Assembly: GCA_002737725.1 (NCBI GenBank)
Contig: NSIP01000001.1
Location: 186,001-250,000, forward strand
DNA: 64,000 bases
Reading direction: 5' to 3'
Source: Rhodospirillaceae bacterium
Lineage (GTDB): Bacteria > Pseudomonadota > Alphaproteobacteria > Rhodospirillales > Rhodospirillaceae
Shown piece after piece: positions 18,154 through 26,885 of this stretch (the stretch's first letter is position 1; each line of letters starts with the position of its first letter). Under the pieces are notes generated by a model that saw only the letters and a list, made by a program, of their open reading frames with translations, made no database searches and had not been told where the DNA came from. The position numbers and the translations under genes are program-made.

Positions 18154-18192
18154 TGTCATGGCCTGTGCAAAACGGGCCATGACATTTTCTTT
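18154..18192 (+). terminator. Rho-independent terminator between dnaK and dnaJ
   Basis: TGTCATGGCC (18154-18163) and GGCCATGACA (18175-18184) form a perfect 10-bp stem with an 11-nt loop, followed by TTTTCTTT. It should reduce read-through from dnaK into dnaJ and so set the DnaK:DnaJ ratio. Confidence 0.8.
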
Positions 18193-18217
18193 ACCCTAAC
18201 CTCTGCGATTATTTTCC

Positions 18218-19345
18218 ATGGCGAAGCAGGATTTTTACGAACTGCTCGGTGTCGCAAAGGGCGCGTCATTAGATGACGTGAAAAAAGCCTATCGTAAACT
18301 TGCGATGCAGCATCACCCGGACAAAAACCCTGGTGACAAAAACGCCGAAACAAAATTCCGCGAAATCAACGAAGCCTATGATGTTCTGAAAGACGAGCAA
18401 AAACGCGCGGCCTACGACCGCTACGGCCATGCGGCATTCGAGCAAGGCAACGGCGGTGCTGGCGCTGCGGGCGGCTTCGGAGGCTTTGCCGATGTTTTCG
18501 ACGAGATGTTTGGCGATATGATGGGTGGTGCCAAACGCGGTGGGCGCGCGGCCTCGCGTGGCCAAGATCTCCGCTATAATATGGAGATCACGCTCGAGGA
18601 ATCGTTTCACGGTAAAAAAGCGAAAATTACGGTTCCGTCGTCGCTTGCGTGCGAATCGTGTAAAGGCAGCGGCGGCAAAGATGGCGCGGCACCCAAGGCC
18701 TGCCCCACATGTCGCGGTGCGGGCAAGGTGCGCAGCCAGCAAGGCTTTTTCACGATTGAGCGCACCTGCCCCATGTGTCAGGGCGCCGGTCAGGTGATCT
18801 CGGACCCCTGCCCCACATGTCGGGGCCAAGGCCGCACCCGCAAAGACAAATCGCTAGAAGTCACGATTCCGCCCGGTGTTGAAGAAGGCACGCGCATTCG
18901 CTTAGCATCCGAAGGCGAAGCGGGCTTGAGCGGCGCACCGCCCGGCGATCTTTATATCTTTCTGGCCATACAGCCCCATCGCATGTTCCAGCGCGAAGGG
19001 GCCAATCTGTTTATGCGCATGCCCGTTGCAATAATCACGGCAGCGCTCGGTGGTGAAGTGGAAGTGCCCTCGATTGATGGATCGCGCGTCAAGGTGACGA
19101 TCCCCAAGGGCTGCCAGCACGGCCACCGCTTTCGTCTCAAAGGCAAGGGCATGTCGGTCCTGCGCTCGGCTGCCCGCGGCGACTTCTTTCTGGAATCCGC
19201 GGTCGAAGTGCCCGTGAACCTGACCGACAAGCAAAAGAAGCTGTTGCGGGAATTCGAAAAAGAGAGCGATCGCAAGACCGACAGCCCAGAAACCCAAGGT
19301 TTCTTTGACCGGGTGAAAGAGTTCCTGGACGAGCTGGCTAGGTAG
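18218..19345 (+). CDS. dnaJ: Chaperone DnaJ (Hsp40, type I)
   Basis: 375 residues. The J domain (about 1-70) carries the HPD motif in HHPDKNPGD, followed by the Gly/Phe-rich linker (about 75-125, [13 protein letters not shown]). The zinc-finger region has four CxxCxGxG repeats ([32 protein letters not shown]; about 145-210), then the substrate-binding C-terminal beta domains. DnaJ delivers clients to DnaK and stimulates its ATPase. It lies 113 bp downstream of dnaK beyond a terminator, so it may also depend on partial read-through or its own promoter. Confidence 0.99.
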   Translation: MAKQDFYELLGVAKGASLDDVKKAYRKLAMQHHPDKNPGDKNAETKFREINEAYDVLKDEQKRAAYDRYGHAAFEQGNGGAGAAGGFGGFADVFDEMFGDMMGGAKRGGRAASRGQDLRYNMEITLEESFHGKKAKITVPSSLACESCKGSGGKDGAAPKACPTCRGAGKVRSQQGFFTIERTCPMCQGAGQVISDPCPTCRGQGRTRKDKSLEVTIPPGVEEGTRIRLASEGEAGLSGAPPGDLYIFLAIQPHRMFQREGANLFMRMPVAIITAALGGEVEVPSIDGSRVKVTIPKGCQHGHRFRLKGKGMSVLRSAARGDFFLESAVEVPVNLTDKQKKLLREFEKESDRKTDSPETQGFFDRVKEFLDELAR

Positions 19346-19432
19346 TCAGCGGCACGTTTACCTGAATTGACTTGATTTGCAGGGGTCTTCGTCGCAAGAC
19401 CAAGGACGTTTAAAACCCCCGGGCGGATCGCC

Positions 19433-20242
19433 ATGAGCACATCACCCTTAAAGATCGGCATTGTCGGCTGCGCTGGACGCATGGGGCGCATGCTCGTGTC
19501 CGAAGTTTTAGCCGCGCCTGGATGTACACTCAGTGGCGGCACCGAGCCCGTGGGGCCAATGGTCGGCACCGACATCGGCCTTCTGGTCGGGCCCAAGCCG
19601 CTAGGCATTCTTGTTAGCGCGGATGCAAGCGCGCTGTTCGCCGCCTGCGATGCCGTCATCGACTTCACCGTTCCAGCCGCGACCCTTCACCATGCCGCCT
19701 TAGCCGCCAAGACCGGAAAAATTCTGGTGGTCGGCACCACGGGCTTGGATGCCGACATAGTGGCGACACTGCAAAAATACGCGGCCTCTGCACCCATCGT
19801 GTTTGCACCCAATTTTAGCATCGGTGTGAATGTGTTGTTTTCGTTGACCGAAAAACTCGCGGCCACTTTGGGCCCCGATTACGACATCGACATTCTTGAA
19901 ATGCATCATCGTCACAAGCTCGACGCGCCCTCGGGCACGGCTTTGGGGCTTGGCGAGGCGGCCGCTCGTGGGCGCAAGGTGAAACTGGTGAATGTGTGGA
20001 AGAAGTCGCGCGATGGTCAGGTGGGCGCGCGACCAAGCGGTGAAATTGGTTTTGCCACATTGCGTGGCGGCGATGTGGTGGGTGATCATACGGTGATGTT
20101 TGCGGCTGACGGTGAGCGCGTAGAACTGACCCACAAGGCCTCGTCGCGTGCGGTGTTTGCCAAGGGTGCGGTGCGTGCTGCACTTTGGGCGCGCAGTCGC
20201 GGACCGAGCTTCTATTCGATGCGCGATGTGCTGGATCTTTGA
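19433..20242 (+). CDS. dapB: 4-hydroxy-tetrahydrodipicolinate reductase
   Basis: NAD(P)H-dependent step of the lysine/diaminopimelate pathway. 269 residues. The nucleotide-binding loop is GIVGCAGRMGRM (about 9-20), DFTVP and VGTTG are the conserved strand ends, and EMHHRHKLDAPSGTAL (about 158-173) holds the catalytic histidine and lysine. The position after dnaJ is conserved in alphaproteobacteria. The first REP-like element begins 4 bp after the stop. Confidence 0.98.
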   Translation: MSTSPLKIGIVGCAGRMGRMLVSEVLAAPGCTLSGGTEPVGPMVGTDIGLLVGPKPLGILVSADASALFAACDAVIDFTVPAATLHHAALAAKTGKILVVGTTGLDADIVATLQKYAASAPIVFAPNFSIGVNVLFSLTEKLAATLGPDYDIDILEMHHRHKLDAPSGTALGLGEAAARGRKVKLVNVWKKSRDGQVGARPSGEIGFATLRGGDVVGDHTVMFAADGERVELTHKASSRAVFAKGAVRAALWARSRGPSFYSMRDVLDL

Positions 20243-20245
20243 TTT

Positions 20246-20296
20246 GGTCTCATTTTCCACGCCAAGCAGTAAGCAGTACTTCTCGGGAAAATGTTC
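20246..20296. repeat. REP-like element, copy 1 of 3
   Basis: It begins GGTCTCATTTTCCACGCCAA and ends TCTCGGGAAAATGTTC. The outer arms CATTTTCC and GGGAAAATG pair, and the 15-nt interior contains AGTA-N5-TACT, a small inner hairpin. It fills the gap between dapB and nth, and the ATG at 20291 belongs to the repeat. Copies 2 and 3 are at 48154 and 57717. Confidence 0.65.
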
Positions 20297-20299
20297 CTG

Positions 20300-20974
20300 A
20301 TGAACCCCGCCAACGTCACTGAATTCTATCGCCGGCTGCGCGAGCTTAACCCCGAACCCAGCACCGAGCTGAAATCCGTTAATACCTATACGTTGCTGGT
20401 GGCAGTCGTGCTGTCGGCGCAGGCCACCGATGTGGGCGTGAACAAAGCCACGGGGCCGCTGTTCAAGGTGGTCGACACGCCTGAGAAAATGCTGGCACTG
20501 GGCGAAGTGGGTCTGAAAAATTACATCAAGACCATTGGGCTGTTTAACACCAAGGCGAAGAACGTTATTGCGCTGTCGAAGATTTTGTTTGAACAGCACG
20601 GCAGCCAGATCCCACGTTCACGCGAGCAGCTTGAGCAGCTTCCAGGTGTGGGGCGCAAAACCGCCAACGTGGTGCTGAATGTGGCTTTCGGCGAGCACAC
20701 GATTGCCGTGGACACGCACATTTTTCGGGTTGGCAACTGTACCGGGTTAGCGCCCGGCAAAACGCCGCGCCATGTGGAAGAAAAATTAGAGAAGGCAACG
20801 CCAGCGGAGTTTAAACAAAACGCGCATCACTGGTTGATTTTGCACGGTCGTTATATTTGCAAAGCGCGCTTGCCCGACTGTTGGCGATGTGTGGTCGCCG
20901 ATCTGTGCGCCTTTAAACCCAAAACGCCGGCGCCAGATTCAAAAGAAGCCAAAGCGAAGAAAAAGAAAGCTTAG
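20300..20974 (+). CDS. nth: Endonuclease III (DNA glycosylase/AP lyase)
   Basis: Base-excision repair enzyme for oxidised pyrimidines. The helix-hairpin-helix LPGVGRKTANVV and the following VDTH place the catalytic lysine and aspartate at residues 120 and 138 when translation starts at 20300. The 4Fe-4S cluster C-X6-C-X2-C-X5-C begins at C187. These are exactly the E. coli Nth positions, so ATG 20300 is chosen over ATG 20291, which lies inside the REP-like element. The product is 224 residues, with a lysine-rich C-terminal tail (EAKAKKKKA). No strong Shine-Dalgarno is visible. Confidence 0.97.
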   Translation: MNPANVTEFYRRLRELNPEPSTELKSVNTYTLLVAVVLSAQATDVGVNKATGPLFKVVDTPEKMLALGEVGLKNYIKTIGLFNTKAKNVIALSKILFEQHGSQIPRSREQLEQLPGVGRKTANVVLNVAFGEHTIAVDTHIFRVGNCTGLAPGKTPRHVEEKLEKATPAEFKQNAHHWLILHGRYICKARLPDCWRCVVADLCAFKPKTPAPDSKEAKAKKKKA

Positions 20975-21085
20975 TCATTGAGCGTGGTGATCGTGCCCGA
21001 AAGCTTGCCGCCATGGGTCCCGCCCTCAAAACGTCTAAGCCATTGTTATTTGAACATTTTTACGGACCTTGTCGTCGATCTTAGT

Positions 21086-21759
21086 TTACACGCGACCGGC
21101 TAATTTATGGAAAAAATATACCATGGCCACTGCCCCGATGACAGGCGCTACCAGGTTGATCGCCGGGATTGTCAGCAGGCCAGTGGTGATGGCTCCAGCT
21201 CCTAGGATTTGCCACCGGTACGCCTGACGCATCTGGGCCACGGTCGCGGCGTCGAACCTGCGTAACGCCACCGCCTCGAAATACTCTCGGCCCAAAAGCT
21301 GACCATTCACGAGATAGAACAAGACCAAGTTGAGCGGTGGGATAAAGATCAGCACAAGATAGAGCGGCAATAAAAGTAAGTTGAGTCCAAGCGTGGTTGC
21401 GATCAACTGAACCGAAGAGAAAACCGTTTCTTGTATGAGAACTTTTCGAGCCGGGCCCAGGTGCCCATAGTGCGTGCCCTCGAGCGCTGTGATCACCGGA
21501 TCAAGCAGCGCCCCCATGATTCCCGACGCCACGCCTGGAAATAGAAACCACGCCAGAACGCACGCGACCACACCAACCCCCAGATCCAACAGTGTATCAA
21601 CCCAGGGCCATGAAGCGATATCGGTCGCTCGCAAAACTCAACCAAGCCCTAAAAAAAGGAAAGATAGATGGCAAGAGTGATCCCGATGCAGATCAACATC
21701 AGGCGCACGACGCGGGGGTCTTTCAACCCTAGGAAAGCTTTATAAAAAACAGAGATCAT
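21086..21759 (-). pseudogene. EI24/CysZ-like membrane protein gene with a damaged 5' end
   Basis: The open frame 21634-21086 encodes 182 residues of an EI24-domain membrane protein: hydrophobic stretches plus PPLNLVLFYLVNGQLLGREYFEAVALRRF, the most conserved part of the family. The usual first 40 residues are missing from it. They can be read upstream in another frame from ATG 21759 (MISVFYKAFLGLKDPRVVRL, then a membrane helix), but that frame hits TAG at 21649-21651, just after a run of seven A (T on the coding strand). The downstream frame has TGA at 21638-21640. At least two changes are therefore needed to rejoin them. A shortened product from a TTG near 21634 is possible, but loss of function is more likely. 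Confidence 0.7.
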
Positions 21760-21843
21760 TGATGTTCTGGATGTTTGTCGGCTGGCGAAGGCATCGTTAT
21801 ACTCCAATCCTTATTTTACACAGAGTTAGTATGTAGGTCTTTC

Positions 21844-22839
21844 ATGAACGATAAGCATTATGACGTTGTTGGAATTGGCAGTGCCATTGTCGACATTCTC
21901 TCCCGCACGGACGAAAACTTTTTAGAACGCCATAACATGGTCAAGGGCACCATGGCTCTGATCGATCCCGATCAGGCCAAAGCGCTTTATCGCGACATGG
22001 GCCGCACCATGAATATCTCAGGTGGGTCTGCGGCCAACTCAATGGCTGGTATCGCATCTCTTGGTGGCCGCCCTGCCTTCATCGGCAAAATTGGCGGTGA
22101 TGAATTTGGTGAAATCTTCAATCACGCAATTAAGGCTGCAGGCGTTGATTTTCATGCAGGCGCAAAGGGCACCACCAAGCTGCCCACGGCTATGTGTTTG
22201 ATTTTGGTCACGGGCGATGCGCAGCGCACGATGAACACTTATCTTGGGGCGTGCACCGAGCTGAGTGCCGCAGACATTGATGAAGGCATGATTTCAGCGG
22301 CACACGTCACGTATATCGAAGGCTATCAGTGGGACACGCCGCAAGCCAAAGACGCCATTCGCAAAGCCTGCGTGACAGCCAAGGTGGCTGGTCGCAAGGT
22401 GGCGCTCTCGTTGTCAGATCCTTTCGTGGTGGATCGTCATCGTGATGATTTGTTGAAACTTATTTTCGAACACGTCGACTTGCTATTCGGCAATGAAGAA
22501 GAAGTGTTTCGCCTCTATCAAACGACTGATTTCGACACAGCCGTGCGCAAGTTGCGCCAATCCAACACCCTGGCCTGCATGACATTGGGCGCGCGCGGCG
22601 CGCTGGTGGTTGATGTCATGAGCACCGCAACGGTTCCTGCCGCGCCTGTGTCCAAGGTCGTCGATACCACTGGCGCCGGTGATTTATTCGCGGCTGGCTT
22701 TTTATATGGCTACACCAATGGGCGCGACTTGGTGAGCTCGGCCAAGATCGGCGCATTGGCCGCCGCCGAGATCATTAGCCATATGGGCGCGCGCCCCGAA
22801 GCCGACCTGCGCAAGCTGATGGTCAAAGAGGGGCTTTAA
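21844..22839 (+). CDS. PfkB-family sugar/nucleoside kinase (adenosine kinase-like)
   Basis: 331 residues from ATG 21844 (MNDKHYDVVGIGSAIVD); the frame's 23 upstream codons are not family-like. Signature 1 is GGSAANSMAGIASLGGRPAFIGKIGGDEFG (about 59-88). Signature 2, DTTGAGDLFAAGFLYG (about 282-297), contains the catalytic aspartate and anion hole. An adenosine-kinase-like enzyme of this type is widespread in alphaproteobacteria, but the substrate could also be a sugar. The gene stands alone, divergent from the EI24 remnant and upstream of typA. Confidence 0.9.
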   Translation: MNDKHYDVVGIGSAIVDILSRTDENFLERHNMVKGTMALIDPDQAKALYRDMGRTMNISGGSAANSMAGIASLGGRPAFIGKIGGDEFGEIFNHAIKAAGVDFHAGAKGTTKLPTAMCLILVTGDAQRTMNTYLGACTELSAADIDEGMISAAHVTYIEGYQWDTPQAKDAIRKACVTAKVAGRKVALSLSDPFVVDRHRDDLLKLIFEHVDLLFGNEEEVFRLYQTTDFDTAVRKLRQSNTLACMTLGARGALVVDVMSTATVPAAPVSKVVDTTGAGDLFAAGFLYGYTNGRDLVSSAKIGALAAAEIISHMGARPEADLRKLMVKEGL

Positions 22840-22968
22840 GGGCTCGCCTTGCTTTAGGCCCCTGAGACGGGTATAGAACCGGCCGCACGGAACTGTCGGA
22901 TCAGGGCGTATGCCTGAACGCCATTTTGTTATCTGAAATCAACGACTTAGGACCTCGCAGAGCTTCCC

Positions 22969-24789
22969 ATGAACCTGCGCAACATCGCCATCATCGCTCA
23001 CGTTGACCACGGCAAAACCACCCTGGTCGATGCTTTTTTACGCCAATCAGGTGCCGTGCGTGCCAATTCGCGCATGCAAGACTGCGCAATGGACTCCAAT
23101 GATTTGGAGCGCGAGCGCGGCATTACGATTTTAGCAAAGTGCACCTCGGTTGAATGGAACGGCATTAAAATCAACATTGTCGACACCCCTGGCCACGCCG
23201 ATTTCGGCGGCGAAGTGGAACGCATTTTGTCCATGGTCGACGGCGTGGTGTTGCTGGTGGACTCGGCCGAAGGCCCGCTGCCACAAACAAAATTCGTTCT
23301 TTCCAAGGCACTTGACCTGGGTTTGAAGCCGATTGTGATCATCAATAAGGTGGATCGTAGTGATGCGCGTCCGCACGACGTTCACAATGAAATTTTCGAT
23401 CTTTTCGCTGTCCTTGGCGCCAGCGATGAACAACTCGATTTCCCCACACTCTTTGCCGTGGGCCGCGAAGGTTGGGCTGTTCGTGATCTCGAAAAAGATA
23501 AACCAGGCGATTTAACCCCGTTGTTTGAAACCATTGTCGCGCGCGTGCCACCGCCCAAGAGCGATCTTGAAGCGCCCTTCACCATGCTGTGCACGACATT
23601 GGAATACGATTCGTACTTGGGCCGCATCCTCACAGGCCGCGTTCAATCGGGCATTGGTCGCGTCAACATGCAGATCAAAGCACTATCGCGCGACGGCAAG
23701 ATTTTGGAACAAGGCCGGGCCACGAAATTACTTTCGTTCCGTGGACTTGAGCGCGTTCCGGTCGATAGCGTGGAAGCAGGCGACATTGTCGCCATTGCGG
23801 GGCTTGAGAATGCCAACGTTGCCGACACTATTTGCGCCCCCGAAGTCACGGACGCGATACAAGCCCGCCCCATCGATCCGCCAACCTTGGCCATGACCTT
23901 CTCGGTCAATGATTCACCACTCGCGGGCTTGGATGGCGATAAGCTGACCACTCGTATGATTGGCACGCGCCTGATGCGCGAAGCCGAAGGCAACGTGGCC
24001 ATTAAGGTCAGCGAATCCGACGACAAAGACGCCTACGAAGTCGCCGGTCGCGGCGAATTGCAGTTGGGCGTGTTAATCGAAAACATGCGCCGCGAAGGCT
24101 TTGAGTTATCAATTTCGCGCCCACGCGTGCTGTTCCGCGAAGACGAAAACGGCAAAAAGACCGAACCCATCGAAGAAGTCGTGATCGATGTGGATGACGC
24201 CTACACCGGCATTGTTGTCGACAAAATGTCTCAGCGTAAAGCCGAGATGCGCGAAATGAAGCCCTCGGGCGGCGGCAAAACCCGCATCGTCTTCCACGCA
24301 CCTGCGCGCGGATTAATCGGGTACCATGGTGAATTTCTCACCGATACGCGCGGTACCGGCATTATAAATCGCCTCTACTATGGCTATGCGCCCTATAAAG
24401 GCGCCATTGCTGCGCGCCGCGTCGGCGTGCTGGTCTCGACAGACGCGGGTGAGGCCAACACCTATGGTTTGCACAACTTGATTGATCGTGGCCCACAATT
24501 CATTTCCCCCGGCGACAAAGTGTACGGCGGCATGATCGTGGGCGAACACACACGCGACAACGACCTTGATGTTAATCCGCTGAAGGCCAAAGCGCTGACC
24601 AACTTCCGCACCGTCATTAAGGACGACAAACAATTCCTGCCGCCCCCGCGCCGCATGACGCTGGAAGACGCACTCGCTTACATCCAGGACGATGAGTTAG
24701 TGGAAGTGACGCCGAAGTTTATACGGTTGCGCAAACGCTACCTCGACCCCAACAAGCGCAAGCGCGCCTCTAAGCAAGCTGCTGAATAA
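22969..24789 (+). CDS. typA: Translational GTPase TypA/BipA
   Basis: 606-residue ribosome-associated GTPase needed for ribosome assembly and stress or cold growth. G1 is AHVDHGKTT (10-18), G2 is in the switch [11 protein letters not shown]3 is DTPGHADF and G4 is NKVDR. EF-G-like domains II, III and V and the TypA-specific C-terminus ([38 protein letters not shown]) follow. A weak hairpin at 22905-22922 lies upstream and a strong terminator follows directly. Confidence 0.98.
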   Translation: MNLRNIAIIAHVDHGKTTLVDAFLRQSGAVRANSRMQDCAMDSNDLERERGITILAKCTSVEWNGIKINIVDTPGHADFGGEVERILSMVDGVVLLVDSAEGPLPQTKFVLSKALDLGLKPIVIINKVDRSDARPHDVHNEIFDLFAVLGASDEQLDFPTLFAVGREGWAVRDLEKDKPGDLTPLFETIVARVPPPKSDLEAPFTMLCTTLEYDSYLGRILTGRVQSGIGRVNMQIKALSRDGKILEQGRATKLLSFRGLERVPVDSVEAGDIVAIAGLENANVADTICAPEVTDAIQARPIDPPTLAMTFSVNDSPLAGLDGDKLTTRMIGTRLMREAEGNVAIKVSESDDKDAYEVAGRGELQLGVLIENMRREGFELSISRPRVLFREDENGKKTEPIEEVVIDVDDAYTGIVVDKMSQRKAEMREMKPSGGGKTRIVFHAPARGLIGYHGEFLTDTRGTGIINRLYYGYAPYKGAIAARRVGVLVSTDAGEANTYGLHNLIDRGPQFISPGDKVYGGMIVGEHTRDNDLDVNPLKAKALTNFRTVIKDDKQFLPPPRRMTLEDALAYIQDDELVEVTPKFIRLRKRYLDPNKRKRASKQAAE

Positions 24790-24821
24790 TCCGAATATCT
24801 GGAAGATCTTTCCAGCCTTTC

Positions 24822-24854
24822 AAGGCCATGGCATGAATCAGCCATGGCCTTTTG
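24822..24854 (+). terminator. Rho-independent terminator of typA
   Basis: AAGGCCATGGC (24822-24832) and GCCATGGCCTT (24841-24851) form an 11-bp perfect stem with an 8-nt loop, ending in TTTTGCTT. It starts 32 bp after the typA stop. Confidence 0.85.
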
Positions 24855-24957
24855 CTTGTCCCTGCTGTTGGCATCTCTCCGACTTTCCTAACGCTGTCGG
24901 TTTGGTGCCCCGGCGGCTGCAATCAATTTCTTCACGCCTCCTTTCATTTTATCTCAT

Positions 24958-25164
24958 ATGATTGCAACGGCTGCCCCGCCCTGGCGACCAGAGGACACCA
25001 AGTCTTTCACGAACAATATCTTGGACCACGCGTGGATTCCCATCACCATTGCTGCTGCGGTAATGCAAGCCCTGCGCACGGCGGTGCAAAAAACGCTCAC
25101 CCTGAACCTCAGCCCCAATGCCAAGCGCGGGAACATTGAGGTTAAACTCGTCACGCGGGGTTAA
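24958..25164 (+). pseudogene. Probable EamA/DMT transporter N-terminal remnant
   Basis: The 346-bp gap between the typA terminator and the AmpG-like gene holds one short frame. Its stretch AWIPITIAAAVMQALRTAVQ (about 28-47) resembles the first helix of EamA-family drug/metabolite transporters, where a similar W-I-P-x-T...Q-x-x-R-x-A-x-Q pattern precedes the first loop. After QKTLTLNLSPNA the similarity stops and the frame ends at 25164, whereas an intact protein has about 280-300 residues. The match is by eye only; a short unrelated peptide or plain noncoding sequence is possible. Confidence 0.35.
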
Positions 25165-25214
25165 CCCTTCGCACCGGGGATTCACAACCCGCAACACCTG
25201 TGCGACAAACGCTT

Positions 25215-26885
25215 ATGGGTGAAACGGCTTCTCAGGCCCCAATCGGTGGATGGAGCGCAGCTCTGGGTTTGTTCCTCGAGCGGCAAACCCTCGTCATGCT
25301 TGCGCTGGGCTTCTCGGCGGGATTGCCGTTTCTTCTCATTTTCGACACGCTTTCAGCCTGGCTGCGCGAGGCAGGGCTGTCACTCGAAGTGATTGGCTTC
25401 TTTAGTCTGGCGACACTTGCCTATGCGTTTAAGTTTCTCTGGGCCCCACTTGTCGATCGCGGCACCATACCGCTTCTGGCGAAGCTGCTGGGGCATCGAC
25501 GCGCCTGGATGTTGGTGTCGCAAATTTCGATCACCGCAGGTTTGTTTCTCATTTCACTGTCTGACCCTGCCTCAAATTTAGGCGTGGTTGCTCTTTTCGC
25601 GGTGCTGACGGGTTTTTCTTCAGCAACGCAGGATATCGTCATTGATGCGTGGCGCATCGAAGCCACGGGCGAAGCGAAACGGGGCGCGATGGTGGCCGCC
25701 TATACGTGGGGTTATCGCATGGCGCGTATTGTCGCTGGTGCCGCTCCGCTGGTTCTCGCACAAACCTATGGCTGGTCATTCTCTTACGCGGTGATGGCCA
25801 GTTTAATGCTTGTGGGCATGCTCGCGGTTCTGCTGGCGCCGCGTGAACGCGCCCATGTGCTGCGGCCCATTCCCACCAACGGTATTCCAGCCCAGCCTTT
25901 GAACGAGCGGATCGAATGGCTGCTGCGGCTTTCCGTTCTGGTGTTGGGGGCGTTGTTGATGGGCTCTGGCCTCTCGGGCAAGGCCGACGTGCTGGCAAGC
26001 ATTCTTCCCGACGCATCAGCCCTGAACTTCAAAACCATCTGGACTGCGCCGGGCAGTGGCGTGTGGTTTCAACTTCTTGGCGTAATCATCGGTGGCGGTC
26101 TGGTTGGGCTGGCCGCGTGGCCCATGCCAGGACAGAAAACCCGCCCCGGTGTTTTTCTCTCTCATGCCTTTGGTGATCCACTGGCAGATTTTTTTGGCCG
26201 CTATCGCGGCACCGCAAGCCTCATCCTCGCCCTCATCTGCCTCTACCGATTGGCAGACTTCACGCTCAACATCATGAACCCCTTCTACATCGACCTTGGC
26301 TTTACGCTGACCGAGATTGCCGAAGTTCGGAAAATATATGGCACGGCAATGTCAATGTTTGGCGTGTTCGCCGGTGGTTTTTCCATCGCACGCTGGGGTT
26401 TAATGCGGCCACTTTTAGTGGGCGCGCTTATCGGGCCTTTTAGTAATCTTGTTTTTGCTTGGCTTGCCACCCAAGGGCCTGATGTTGCCGCGCTGACAAT
26501 TGCCATCAGTGTCGATAATATTTCCGAAGGATTTTCGGGAACATGCCTGATTGCATATATGTCATCGCTGACTACTGATTCTTTCACAGCCACACAGTAC
26601 GCTTTATTTTCATCGTTCTATTCCATTCCAGGAAAGCTGCTCGGGTCACAGTCAGGCCGCGTGGTTGAATCTGCGGCCCGTTCGATTGAGGCGGGCGGAG
26701 TGTTCGCACCGGTCATGAACTTGTTCACGAATCTCCCTGCTGGTGCACTGGCGCAAGGGGCGGCGAAGCTTGGGGTATCCGCGCCCGCACTCGGCGCAGG
26801 ATACGTTGTGTTTTTCGTCTACACTTTTATTGCAGGCCTCAGCGGAATTATTATCACGCAAATGGTCATGCGCCGCACGCGCTGA
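25215..26885 (+). CDS. AmpG-like MFS permease
   Basis: About 556 residues with roughly 12-14 membrane segments. The N-terminal LGFSAGLPFLLIFDTLSAWLREAGLSLEVIGFFSLATLAYAFKFLWAPLVDR and TGFSSATQDIVIDAWRIEATGEAKRGAM are characteristic of AmpG permeases, which import anhydro-muropeptides for cell-wall recycling. ATG 25215 is preferred to a GTG at 25200; neither has a clear Shine-Dalgarno. The central region (about 225-330) is longer than in E. coli AmpG (491 residues). No ampD, nagZ or ampC is nearby, so the muropeptide substrate is inferred from family only. Confidence 0.85.
   Translation: MGETASQAPIGGWSAALGLFLERQTLVMLALGFSAGLPFLLIFDTLSAWLREAGLSLEVIGFFSLATLAYAFKFLWAPLVDRGTIPLLAKLLGHRRAWMLVSQISITAGLFLISLSDPASNLGVVALFAVLTGFSSATQDIVIDAWRIEATGEAKRGAMVAAYTWGYRMARIVAGAAPLVLAQTYGWSFSYAVMASLMLVGMLAVLLAPRERAHVLRPIPTNGIPAQPLNERIEWLLRLSVLVLGALLMGSGLSGKADVLASILPDASALNFKTIWTAPGSGVWFQLLGVIIGGGLVGLAAWPMPGQKTRPGVFLSHAFGDPLADFFGRYRGTASLILALICLYRLADFTLNIMNPFYIDLGFTLTEIAEVRKIYGTAMSMFGVFAGGFSIARWGLMRPLLVGALIGPFSNLVFAWLATQGPDVAALTIAISVDNISEGFSGTCLIAYMSSLTTDSFTATQYALFSSFYSIPGKLLGSQSGRVVESAARSIEAGGVFAPVMNLFTNLPAGALAQGAAKLGVSAPALGAGYVVFFVYTFIAGLSGIIITQMVMRRTR

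Noticed and set aside
19384-19401. Hairpin GGTCTT-N6-AAGACC after dnaJ
   Set aside because: No T-run follows on either side, so a terminator call is not supported.
22905-22930. Terminator before typA
   Set aside because: GGCGT-N8-ACGCC has only a 5-bp stem and a short interrupted T-run; too weak to list.
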